The translations under genes and the position numbers were made by a program. Positions 7,443-14,830 of a stretch of DNA of 20,694 nt are shown in pieces. The first letter of the stretch is position 1. The number at the start of each line of letters is the position of its first letter. The notes beneath the pieces were generated by a model that made no database searches, was not told the origin of the DNA, and saw nothing but the letters and a program-made list of their open reading frames with translations. This DNA comes from Acidobacteriota bacterium (lineage in GTDB: Bacteria > Acidobacteriota > Vicinamibacteria > Vicinamibacterales > 2-12-FULL-66-21), in the NCBI GenBank assembly GCA_013817065.1, contig JACDDJ010000008.1:1-20694 (forward strand). The letters run 5' to 3'.

Positions 7443-9707
7443 ATGTCCAAGCTGTTTTACTGCCTCACGTTTGCCTGCTGCATGTTCGTCGGCTCGGCCC
7501 GTGCCGAAGCGGCCTCGGTCACACTTGCGTGGGATCCCAACGGGGAGACCGATCTCGCCGGTTACATCGTTTTGTTCGGCACGCAGTCCGGCCGTTACGA
7601 CCGCGTCCTCGAGGTCGGCAGCACGACCACCTGGACGTTCACCGAAGCAGAGATCAACAAGACTTATTACTTCGTCGTACAGGCCGTGAACACGAGTGGC
7701 GCTCGCAGCGAGTTCTCCGCGGAGGTCGCCGCTACGGTCGGCGATGGTGGCGCGGTGGTGCCGGGCCCGGCCCCAGGCCAGGGTCCGGGTCCAACGCCTC
7801 CCACCGGCACGCGCGTCGCTATCAACCGAACCAGTTTCACGATCGGGGCGATCGCCGGCACCAACGGATTGCGCAGCGCGGCACAGAAAGCAGCCGTAAC
7901 CTTCAGCAACGGATCATCGACGTGGACGGCGACGACCGACGCACCCTGGCTTCAGATCAGCGGCGGTTCAGGCAGCGGCGCCGGTGCGTTCAGCGTGTCA
8001 CTCAAGAGCGGCAGCTACGCACCGTCGAATGAGTCCGGTACCATCACGGTGACGGCACCCAACGCACCGAACTCGCCGTTGACCATTCCTGTCACCTTGC
8101 GAGTCTACGGCTCGGGTGAGAACCCCTCAGGCACGATCGATACGCCCGTCGACAACGCGACCGGCATCCAGGGATCGATCGCGATCACCGGCTGGGCGAC
8201 CGACGACATCGGACTCAAGGAGGTCACGATCTATCGTGATCCAGTCATCGGCGAGGCGGCCTTCCTGCAGAAGGTGCAAGTCTTCGTCGGTCGCGCAGTG
8301 TTCGTGGACGGTGCCAGACCGGACGTCGACGCAGCGCTGGCAGAGCCCTTCGATTACCAGGCGGGCTGGGGCTACATGCTGCTGACCAGGATGCTGCCGA
8401 ACCAGGGGAACGGTACCTACAAACTGCATGCATATGCCACCGACGTTGAAGGACGCGGAGTCCTGCTCGGTTCGCGTACCATCACCTGCAACAACGCCAG
8501 CTCGAACAAGCCCTTCGGCGCCATCGACACGCCTGACCAGGGCGGCACCGTCTCTGGCACGACCTACATCAACTACGGCTGGGCACTGACCCCGCAGCCG
8601 AACTCGATCAAGACCGACGGTTCGACGATCCTGGTCTACATCGACGGCGTCCCGGTCGGACGACCGGATGCCTACAACAAGTACCGGGCCGACATTGCAA
8701 CCACGTTCTTCGGTTACGCGAACAGCGGCGGAGCAATCGGGTTCTACACCTTCGACACGACCAAGCTCGCCAATGGTGTGCACACGATCGGCTGGGTCGT
8801 CACCGACAGCGCCGGCAACGCAGAGGGGATCGGCAGCCGTTACTTCACGGTGCTCAACGGATCCGAAGTCTCGACCATGAACCTCGAGGCGTCCACCAGC
8901 ATCCAGGAGATGGCTGGCGGTGGGAGCGAGACGCGCGTGTCGGCCGCGGTCGGCGCCAGCAGCGGCCTCGATGCCGCATCGCTCGACGGAATCGCGGTGA
9001 GCACCGTGCCGGTCTATCGCCGCGACGGCTTCGACCAGAACGCCTCACTGGAGCTCGCGCCGGCGGACGAACGCGGCGTCGTGCGCATCGCCGCGGACGC
9101 AGTCGGACGCTTCACGCTGACACTCTCCGCCCCGGTGAAGGACGATGCGGGCGGCTATGAAGGGTACCTCGTGGCCGACGGCAAGCTGCAGGCCTTGCCT
9201 GCTGGATCGTTCCTCGACAAGCGGATCGGCGAGTTCTACTGGCAGCCGGGTGTCGGCTTCGTCGGCAACTATCAACTCGTCTTCGTCCGCACCGAGGCAG
9301 GACAGCGCGTCCGGATCCCGGTGGATGTGGCGATCGGCACGTCGACCGCCCAGTCCAAGCCGCGGCTGGTGATCGATCTGCCTTCGTCGAACGGCGTCGT
9401 TGGCACCACATTCGTCACCGCAGGATGGGCCGCCGACTTCGCCGCGAGCACCGGTTCCGGCATTCGGACCGTCCACGCGTGGGCCTATCCGTCCGCTCCA
9501 GGGTCGAGCCCGATCTTCCTTGGGGAAGCAGTGATGGGCGCCGATCGCCCTGATGTCGGGAACATCCACGGCAAGCAGTACGATCAAGCTGGCTTCCACC
9601 TGACAGGCACACTCGCTCCTGGCAGCTACAACCTCGTCGTCTCCGCGTTCAGCGAACTGTCGAAGGACTTCAACAACGCTATCTCGGTTCCGATCGTCGT
9701 CAAGTAG
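7443..9707 (+). CDS. Large secreted protein B: FnIII, BACON, Ig-like modules
   Basis: 754 residues. A signal peptide (MSKLFYCLTFACCMFVGSA, cleavage near ARAEA) is followed by a fibronectin type III domain (about 26-100, SVTLAWDPNGETDLAGYIV). A Pro/Gly linker comes next (100-122). The module shared with protein A (123-632) contains BACON, two Ig-like modules and a He_PIG-like domain. A final Ig-like module occupies about 640-754 (GWAAD, RPDVG) and ends IVVK. That last module corresponds to the first Ig-like module of A, so its position has moved relative to the shared block. It lacks the FG-GAP propeller. No sorting signal is seen. The reading frame is open for 143 codons upstream, but only the ATG at 7443 gives a signal peptide. 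No strong Shine-Dalgarno is visible. A role in cell-surface or matrix interactions is inferred. Confidence 0.85.
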   Translation: MSKLFYCLTFACCMFVGSARAEAASVTLAWDPNGETDLAGYIVLFGTQSGRYDRVLEVGSTTTWTFTEAEINKTYYFVVQAVNTSGARSEFSAEVAATVGDGGAVVPGPAPGQGPGPTPPTGTRVAINRTSFTIGAIAGTNGLRSAAQKAAVTFSNGSSTWTATTDAPWLQISGGSGSGAGAFSVSLKSGSYAPSNESGTITVTAPNAPNSPLTIPVTLRVYGSGENPSGTIDTPVDNATGIQGSIAITGWATDDIGLKEVTIYRDPVIGEAAFLQKVQVFVGRAVFVDGARPDVDAALAEPFDYQAGWGYMLLTRMLPNQGNGTYKLHAYATDVEGRGVLLGSRTITCNNASSNKPFGAIDTPDQGGTVSGTTYINYGWALTPQPNSIKTDGSTILVYIDGVPVGRPDAYNKYRADIATTFFGYANSGGAIGFYTFDTTKLANGVHTIGWVVTDSAGNAEGIGSRYFTVLNGSEVSTMNLEASTSIQEMAGGGSETRVSAAVGASSGLDAASLDGIAVSTVPVYRRDGFDQNASLELAPADERGVVRIAADAVGRFTLTLSAPVKDDAGGYEGYLVADGKLQALPAGSFLDKRIGEFYWQPGVGFVGNYQLVFVRTEAGQRVRIPVDVAIGTSTAQSKPRLVIDLPSSNGVVGTTFVTAGWAADFAASTGSGIRTVHAWAYPSAPGSSPIFLGEAVMGADRPDVGNIHGKQYDQAGFHLTGTLAPGSYNLVVSAFSELSKDFNNAISVPIVVK
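7809..9338 (+). repeat. Shared 510-residue module, copy in protein B
   Basis: Collinear partner of 4615-6141. It includes the strongly conserved stretch around KPFGAIDTPDQGGTVSG and the YRRDG, GGYEGY and FYWQPGVGF motifs. The flanking domains differ completely at the N-terminal side: FnIII here, FG-GAP propeller in A. Confidence 0.85.
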
Positions 9708-9724
9708 CGCTCACGCCGTTCAGA

Positions 9725-9730
9725 TATCAT
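9725..9730 (+). promoter_or_regulatory. Candidate -10 box TATCAT, possibly leaderless transcript
   Basis: TATCAT matches the -10 consensus at five of six bases and lies six bases before the GTG of the glycosyltransferase gene, placing a predicted transcript start at the start codon. No Shine-Dalgarno is present. The -35 region is poor, so this remains tentative. Confidence 0.3.
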
Positions 9731-9736
9731 CGTGCG

Positions 9737-10615
9737 GTGTCCGCGCCGTCCGCGGCCGCTCGCGTCGCGGTCGTCATCGTCAACTACCAGAGCTACGAGG
9801 ACCTGCAGGATTGCCTGGCGTCCCTCGGGCCGCCCGATCCCGCCGTAACGGTCTGCGTCGTCGATCACGCGTCACGGCGCGAGGCGGCGGACGAAATCGA
9901 GCGCGCGTTCCCACACGCACATCTTCTGCGGCAGCAGTCGAACGACGGCTTCGCCGCCGGCGTCAATCGCGGCAGCCGCGAGAGCACGGCGCCGTATGTG
10001 CTGCTGCTCAATCCTGATTGCGTTGCAAGTGCGGACACCTGTCAGCATCTTGCGGCGTGGATGGACGCTCATCCCCGAGTTGGCGCTGCGGGCCCGCGGA
10101 TTCTGAACGGCGACGGCACCGTGCAGGCGTCGGCGCGACGGTTCCCTGATTTCACCACCGCCATCGCCGGACGCAGCTCCTGGCTTACGCGCGTCTTCCC
10201 TCGGAACCCTCTGTCGCGCCACAACCTCGCGCCGAGTCGAGCACGTTCGGATGCGCCGCGAACAGTGGATTGGGTCTCGGGCGCGGTGATGATCATCCGC
10301 CGCGAAGCGTTCGACGCGATCGGCGGATTCGACACAGGCTTCTTCCTCTACTGGGAGGATGCCGACTTCTGCCGCCGCCTCGAACATGCCGGCTGGCAGA
10401 CGATGTATGTGCCGGAATTGACGGTGCGGCACGCTGGCGGACGTAGCAGCCGACATGCCGCGGATGCTTCCCTCGTCGCCTTCCACCGCAGCGCGTTCCG
10501 CCTGTTCTGGAAGCATTCGAATGCCGCGACGAAACTGCTCGCGCCGCTCGTCCTCGCCGGGCTGCGCGGGAGGCTGGCGCTCATGCGCCGGGTCGTCAGG
10601 CGGCGGGGCCACTGA
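9737..10615 (+). CDS. GT2-family glycosyltransferase (rhamnosyltransferase-like)
   Basis: 292 residues, GTG start. The GT-A fold N-terminus VAVVIVNYQSYEDLQDCL is followed by the nucleotide-binding VVDHAS motif (usually VDNAS; the Asn-to-His change is a small oddity). NDGFAAGVNRG and the metal-binding region LLLNPDC come next. The acceptor-side motif GAVMIIRREAFDAIGGFD and the catalytic-type YWEDADFCRRL place it with WbbL/rhamnosyltransferase-like GT2 enzymes. These transfer a sugar from an NDP-sugar to a growing lipid-linked glycan at the cytoplasmic membrane. A C-terminal hydrophobic/basic stretch (LLAPLVLAGLRGRLALMRR) may associate with the membrane. The stop is two bases before the flavoenzyme start, so the two are very likely cotranscribed. 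The presence of rfbD nearby fits a dTDP-rhamnose donor, but the donor is not proven. Confidence 0.88.
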   Translation: MSAPSAAARVAVVIVNYQSYEDLQDCLASLGPPDPAVTVCVVDHASRREAADEIERAFPHAHLLRQQSNDGFAAGVNRGSRESTAPYVLLLNPDCVASADTCQHLAAWMDAHPRVGAAGPRILNGDGTVQASARRFPDFTTAIAGRSSWLTRVFPRNPLSRHNLAPSRARSDAPRTVDWVSGAVMIIRREAFDAIGGFDTGFFLYWEDADFCRRLEHAGWQTMYVPELTVRHAGGRSSRHAADASLVAFHRSAFRLFWKHSNAATKLLAPLVLAGLRGRLALMRRVVRRRGH

Positions 10616-10617
10616 GC

Positions 10618-11715
10618 GTGGCGGAACACGTTGACGTCCTGATCATCGGCGCCGGAGTGACCGGGCTGGCATGCGCCGCCGAGATCGCAGCAATGGGCCT
10701 CAGCGTTTGCGTCGTCGAGCGGCACGCGCGCGCCGGCATGGAGACGAGCACACACAACAGCGGCGTCATCCACGCCGGCATCTACTACCCGGCCGGCTCG
10801 CTCAAGGCGACGCTTTGCGTGGAAGGTGCCGCGCTGCTCTACGAGTTCTGCGAGCGGCACGGTATCGCGCACCGGCGTTGCGGAAAGCTCATCGTCGCCA
10901 CCACTCAGCAGGAAGCCGAGGCGCTGGTAGCGCTTCACGCACGCGCCACGGCAAACGGAGTTCAAGGGCTCGAGATTGTTGACGCAACGGCGGTCCAGGC
11001 GCGTGAACCGCATGTCCGTGCGGTCGCGGCGCTGTGGTCACCCGACACCGGCATCGTTGAGCCGGAAGGACTCGTTGCCGCCCTGCGATCTCTCTGTAAT
11101 TCGCGAGACGTGATCTTCTTGTTGGGGACGGCCGCGAAGGAAGGGATCTCCACTCGTGATGGCCTCCTCGTCCGGACTGATGCCGAGGAGATTGCCGCCG
11201 CAACCGTCGTCAATGCCGCGGGCCTGTACGCGGACGAGGTCTCGGCATCGTTCGGCGGTGAGCGCTTCACCATCTATCCGTGCCGCGGCGAGTACGCGGA
11301 ACTCGTCACTGCAAAGCAAGCGATGGTGACCGGGCTCGTCTATCCCCTGCCGCACCCGTCGGGCCACGGCCTCGGCGTCCATCTGACGAAGACCACGTGG
11401 GGATCGGTGCTGCTCGGGCCAACGATCAAATACCAGGCCGGTAAAGACGACTACGAGTCAGATCGACTGCGAGTCGACGAGTTCCTGGAACCCACGCGCG
11501 AGCTGCTGCCTGGTATACAGCTCGAGGATCTGCGGCTGGCGGGCTCGGGAATTCGCGCCAAACTCCATCCGCCGGAGGCATCGTTCGCCGACTTCATGAT
11601 CCGGCGCGATGCGATGGTGCCCGCGCTCATCCATGCGGCAGGCATTGACTCGCCGGGTTTGACGTCGTGCCTGGCGATCGGCCGGATGGTGTCGAGGCTA
11701 GTTGCCGGAGCCTGA
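10618..11715 (+). CDS. lhgO: FAD-dependent oxidoreductase, L-2-hydroxyglutarate oxidase-like
   Basis: 365 residues, GTG start two bases after the glycosyltransferase stop. The Rossmann FAD motif G-A-G-V-T-G is at residues 11-16, with E34 ending the second strand. The LhgO/L2HGDH signatures are present: THNSGVIHAGIYY (about 45-57), GSLKATLC, CGKLIVAT, PCRGEYAEL, VYPLPHP and GVHLTKT. The usual reaction is oxidation of L-2-hydroxyglutarate to 2-oxoglutarate, passing electrons to oxygen or the membrane quinone pool. The tight coupling to a glycosyltransferase in a polysaccharide locus is unexpected. It may be a housekeeping enzyme that landed here, or a family member acting on another 2-hydroxy acid. 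The 3' end overlaps the convergent rfbD by 18 bases. Confidence 0.82.
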   Translation: MAEHVDVLIIGAGVTGLACAAEIAAMGLSVCVVERHARAGMETSTHNSGVIHAGIYYPAGSLKATLCVEGAALLYEFCERHGIAHRRCGKLIVATTQQEAEALVALHARATANGVQGLEIVDATAVQAREPHVRAVAALWSPDTGIVEPEGLVAALRSLCNSRDVIFLLGTAAKEGISTRDGLLVRTDAEEIAAATVVNAAGLYADEVSASFGGERFTIYPCRGEYAELVTAKQAMVTGLVYPLPHPSGHGLGVHLTKTTWGSVLLGPTIKYQAGKDDYESDRLRVDEFLEPTRELLPGIQLEDLRLAGSGIRAKLHPPEASFADFMIRRDAMVPALIHAAGIDSPGLTSCLAIGRMVSRLVAGA

Positions 11716-12570
11716 AGAAGTCACCGTTGCCTGGCGCCTGCCAGCCACGTAACGAGCGAGAGCGTCCTGCCACGTCGGCATCGGGATCCCGGCGGCCGCG
11801 AGTTTCCTGTTCGACAGTGCGCAATACTGCGGACGCTGTGCTTTCATCGGGACGCTGGCGACAGCCACTGGCTGCAGATCCGCCCTGCGACCCAGCACCC
11901 GCTCGACTTCTTCCGCGAGGCCAAGCCAGGTCGTGGTGCCGCTGTTGACGCAGTGATACACGCCCGGCTCGGGGCGTCCATCCAGCAGGCGCGCCGTCGC
12001 ATCGGCCACGTCGTTGACGTAGCTGGGCGTGACGGTACGATCCGAGAAGGCGCGCACCGGCTGGCCGCCGCTGATTGCATCGATGATGCGATCGACACTG
12101 CTCCTGGCGCGAGGCCCGCCGAACAGGCTTTCAACACGAAGGACGTAGTGAGCGGAGGCATCCGCGGCGAACCACTCGCCGAGCAGCTTCGACATTCCAT
12201 AGACGCTGGCCGGCCGCGGCGGATCGCTCTCGATGTAGGGACGGTCGGCGAGACCGTCGAAGATAAAGTCCGTCCCGTAGTGGACGAGGGTTGCGGAAAT
12301 GTCCCGCGCCGCGCGCGCGAGCGCCAGCACGGCAAGGGCGTTGCCCTCGAATGCCTCGCGCGCATGGGCCTCCGCGCCGTCCACATCGTTGTACGCGGTG
12401 CAATTGATGATGACGTCCGGCCGCTCGGCCGCGACAGTACGGGCCACGTCCGCCTCACGGGTCACATCGAGGTCGCCGCGCGTCAGCGGCAGGACGTCGT
12501 GGGCGCTGCCAAAGCGCTGCACGATGGCGCCGCCCAGCTGACCGGCGGCACCGGTGACCATGATCCGCAT
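11698..12570 (-). CDS. rfbD: dTDP-4-dehydrorhamnose reductase
   Basis: 290 residues. It catalyses the last step of dTDP-L-rhamnose synthesis, NAD(P)H-dependent reduction of dTDP-4-keto-L-rhamnose. The nucleotide motif G-A-A-G-Q-L-G is at residues 7-13 and the catalytic Y-x-x-x-K is Y124/K128 (YGMSKLLGEW). The family motifs RPDVIINCTAYNDVDGAE, LVHYGTDFIFDG and GVYHCVNSG are present. Its ATG overlaps the stop of the upstream aminotransferase by one base (TGATG), indicating translational coupling. The other dTDP-rhamnose genes (rmlA, rmlB, rmlC) are not in the window. RmlD-like proteins also act on other 4-keto sugars, so the exact substrate carries some doubt. Confidence 0.9.
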   Translation of the reverse strand: MRIMVTGAAGQLGGAIVQRFGSAHDVLPLTRGDLDVTREADVARTVAAERPDVIINCTAYNDVDGAEAHAREAFEGNALAVLALARAARDISATLVHYGTDFIFDGLADRPYIESDPPRPASVYGMSKLLGEWFAADASAHYVLRVESLFGGPRARSSVDRIIDAISGGQPVRAFSDRTVTPSYVNDVADATARLLDGRPEPGVYHCVNSGTTTWLGLAEEVERVLGRRADLQPVAVASVPMKAQRPQYCALSNRKLAAAGIPMPTWQDALARYVAGRRQATVTSSGSGN

Positions 12571-13694
12571 CAGGCCGACAAAGCCTCGACGAGTGTGGCA
12601 ACGACCGCCTGCTGCTGCTCGAGGGTCAGCTCGCCATAGATCGGCAGCGCCAGCGTCGAATTCGCGGCGGCTTCGCTATGCGGGAAGTCACCCTGCGAAT
12701 ATCCCAGCGACGCGAAGCATTCCTGCAGGTGGAATGGAACCGGGTAATAGATCTCGGTACCGATCCCGTGCTCGGTCATATAGCTGCGGACGCGGTCCCG
12801 GTCGGGGACGCGAACGATGTACTGATTGAAGATGTGGCGATAACCGGCGGTTTCAGTGGGCAGCACGACGTCCTTCAGCCCGGCGGAGGCGAACAGCTCG
12901 TCGTAGCGTCGCGCGTTTGCCCGGCGGGCCTCGGTCCACTCGGCGAGGTATGGCAGCTTCACGCGAAGCACTGCGGCCTGCAGCGCGTCGAGACGGAAGT
13001 TGCCACCGATGCGGCTGTGGTGATACTTCGGCTCGGCGCCATGGTTCCGCAGCAGCCGAAGCTCCTGCGCGAGCGCGTCGTTATTCGTCGTCACCAGCCC
13101 CGCATCACCGAAAGCGCCGAGGTTCTTGCTCGGGAAGAACGAGAAGCAGCCGGCGATGCCGAGCGAGCCGGCCTGTCGCCCGTGTTGCTCGGCCCCGATC
13201 GCCTGACAGGCGTCCTCGATGACCGGAATGCGGTGCGCCGTGCCGATCTCTACCAACGCATCCATGTCGGCCATTTGGCCATACAGGTGGACGGGGATTA
13301 TGGCCTTCGTCCTCGGCGTGATCGCGGCTCGCACCGCCTCGGGATCCACGTTGAAGGTCGCAGGATCGATGTCAACCAGCTTCGGCGTCGCGCCGACACG
13401 CGCCACGCACCCGGCCGTCGCGAAAAACGAGTAGGTCGGCGTGATCACCTCATCGCCTGGGCCGACGCCGAGCGCCATGAGCGTTGCGAGAATCGCGTCG
13501 GTACCCGAGGACACGCTCACGGCATGGGTCACGCCCAGACTACGGGCCAGCTCGCGCTCCAGCGCCTCAACCTCGGGCCCCATAATGAAGCGCTGACTGT
13601 CACACACCCGAGTGATCGCGGCCAGGATCTCTTCGCGGATCGGACGGTATTGCGCCTCGAGATCCAGCAGCGAAACACTCACGCCGCTTTTCAT
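12570..13694 (-). CDS. DegT/DnrJ/EryC1/StrS sugar aminotransferase
   Basis: 374 residues. It is a PLP-dependent aminotransferase of the sugar-nucleotide class. It starts with V-S-L-L-D-L-E-A-Q-Y and continues with the typical MGPEVEALE and SSGTDAILATLMAL motifs. PLP lysine is K190 in FFPSKNLGAFGDAG, and EDACQAIGA contacts the cofactor. Overall wording resembles WbpE/WlbC-type enzymes (UDP-2-acetamido-3-keto-glucuronate aminotransferase), but substrate assignment by eye is weak. The start ATG overlaps the stop of the membrane-anchored protein by four bases (ATGA), and its stop overlaps the rfbD start by one base. It therefore lies in the middle of a three-gene, tightly coupled minus-strand operon. 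Confidence 0.9.
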   Translation of the reverse strand: MKSGVSVSLLDLEAQYRPIREEILAAITRVCDSQRFIMGPEVEALERELARSLGVTHAVSVSSGTDAILATLMALGVGPGDEVITPTYSFFATAGCVARVGATPKLVDIDPATFNVDPEAVRAAITPRTKAIIPVHLYGQMADMDALVEIGTAHRIPVIEDACQAIGAEQHGRQAGSLGIAGCFSFFPSKNLGAFGDAGLVTTNNDALAQELRLLRNHGAEPKYHHSRIGGNFRLDALQAAVLRVKLPYLAEWTEARRANARRYDELFASAGLKDVVLPTETAGYRHIFNQYIVRVPDRDRVRSYMTEHGIGTEIYYPVPFHLQECFASLGYSQGDFPHSEAAANSTLALPIYGELTLEQQQAVVATLVEALSA

Positions 13695-14239
13695 CGAACG
13701 ACGATCTCCGGGTTACCCCACACCGCAGCGTCGTTCCGCGGATCGTCTGGCTGACCGTCCGGACCGATGCGGGTGTTGAAGATGAGGTCGATGTCCTCAC
13801 CGGCGTAGGCCGACAGGTCGACCCACACCGGGATCCACTTGCGATCCCCCGGGTTCCCGAACGGATTCACGTGCTGGCGGAACAGCTCGTCGAAGCGCTT
13901 GCCGTCCGACACACCCACGAGAAAGAGGACGCCATTGCCTTCCGCCGTCCACGATTCAGGCTTCATCCCCACCGCCACCTTCAACCACGCGTCGTCGGGC
14001 ACCTTGACCTTCCAGGTGATGCGCGTCGGCGGCGGCGCATAGATTGCGCGCCGCGTCTCGCCACCCAGTTCCGCGTCGACCGCTTCGAACGTCGCACCGG
14101 CCGGCGCCTTGGTCGCGGCCTCGAGGCCGGCGATCAGGTCGACGCTCGGCGCGCTTTCACTGCGCCTCAGCGACCACCATCCTGCGCCGACGAGTACCAA
14201 CGCAACGACCGCGATCAGCAGCCCGCGATTGCCCTTCAT
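13691..14239 (-). CDS. Membrane-anchored beta-sandwich protein, function unknown
   Basis: 182 residues. A single N-terminal transmembrane segment or uncleaved signal (GLLIAVVALVLVGAGWW, about 6-22) is followed by basic residues and a region predicted to lie outside the cytoplasm. The main part is beta-rich: ITWKVKVPDDAWLKVAVGM, then GVLFLVGVSDG, IPVWVDLSAYAGEDIDLIF and a closing WGNPEIVV. This looks like a galactose-binding/NPCBM-type jelly-roll, a fold that often binds sugars, but no family is firmly recognised. A GGAGG ribosome binding site lies four bases before the ATG. It is the first gene of the operon with the aminotransferase and rfbD, joined by a four-base ATGA overlap. This supports a role at the membrane in polysaccharide assembly or sensing, which is inference. 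Confidence 0.7.
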   Translation of the reverse strand: MKGNRGLLIAVVALVLVGAGWWSLRRSESAPSVDLIAGLEAATKAPAGATFEAVDAELGGETRRAIYAPPPTRITWKVKVPDDAWLKVAVGMKPESWTAEGNGVLFLVGVSDGKRFDELFRQHVNPFGNPGDRKWIPVWVDLSAYAGEDIDLIFNTRIGPDGQPDDPRNDAAVWGNPEIVVR

Positions 14240-14280
14240 GAAGCCTCCAACTCAAAAGTTCGAATTTATCACAGCGATTT

Positions 14281-14341
14281 GCGGCAGCCCGAAGCCGGCG
14301 CAGGGCTCGACCATGGGCCAAGGCACCGCTAGCGCTGCCGC
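14281..14341. repeat. 8-bp inverted repeat at smpB 3' end
   Basis: GCGGCAGC (14281-14288) is the exact complement of GCTGCCGC (14334-14341), 45 bases apart. The right arm lies in the last codons of smpB. It might form a 3' stem limiting read-through into the polysaccharide operon. The loop is long and the function uncertain. Confidence 0.3.
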
Positions 14342-14805
14342 TCTTTGACGGCGGCCCGTGTCTCCCGGTCTGCCTCGCGCCGTTTGATGGTTTCCCGCTT
14401 GTCGTGCGCCTGCTTGCCCTTCGCCAGCGCGAGGCCGACCTTGACGTGGCCGTTCTGGAAGTACAGACGGATCGGGACGAGCGTCAACCCCTTCTCCACT
14501 GTCTTGCCGATCAACTTGCGGATCTCGCGGCGGTGAAGCAACAGCTTTCGCTTACGCGTCGGCTCGTGACTGGAGTAGCCCCGATGGGTGTAGGGATTGA
14601 TATGGACGTTGTAGAGCCAGATCTCTCCGTCTTCGAGGCGCGCGAAGCTGTCACGCAGGTTCGCACTGCCCTCGCGGATCGCTTTTACTTCGGTGCCGAC
14701 GAGAACGATCCCCGCCTCGAAGGTTTCAAGGATGTGGTAATCGTGAAACGCCTTCCGATTCTCGGCGATGTTTTTCTGGGCTTCTTCGCGCGCGCTCTTG
14801 GCCAT
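14329..14805 (-). CDS. smpB: SsrA-binding protein SmpB
   Basis: 158 residues, the usual length. SmpB binds tmRNA and brings it to stalled ribosomes for trans-translation in the cytoplasm. The core motifs NRKAFHDYHILETFEAGIVL, GTEVKAIREGSANLRDSF, INPYTHRGYSSHEPTRKRKLL and the basic C-terminal tail (KGKQAHDKRETIKRREADRE) are all intact. The gene follows pdxA by 25 bases on the same strand, so it is probably cotranscribed. No ssrA (tmRNA) gene is visible downstream, where one is sometimes found. No strong Shine-Dalgarno precedes the ATG. Identification is secure. Confidence 0.97.
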   Translation of the reverse strand: MAKSAREEAQKNIAENRKAFHDYHILETFEAGIVLVGTEVKAIREGSANLRDSFARLEDGEIWLYNVHINPYTHRGYSSHEPTRKRKLLLHRREIRKLIGKTVEKGLTLVPIRLYFQNGHVKVGLALAKGKQAHDKRETIKRREADRETRAAVKERQR

Positions 14806-14830
14806 AAATTCGGGCTCGAGGCCCCCGCCA

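Noticed and set aside
6100..9707. PEP-CTERM or LPXTG sorting signals at the ends of A and B
   Set aside because: Both proteins end in short IVK/VVK tails with no terminal hydrophobic helix or sorting motif.
12678..13754. Plus-strand open frame of 358 codons over the second aminotransferase
   Set aside because: It lies antisense to a well-conserved DegT gene, has no recognisable domain, and follows from GC-rich third positions.
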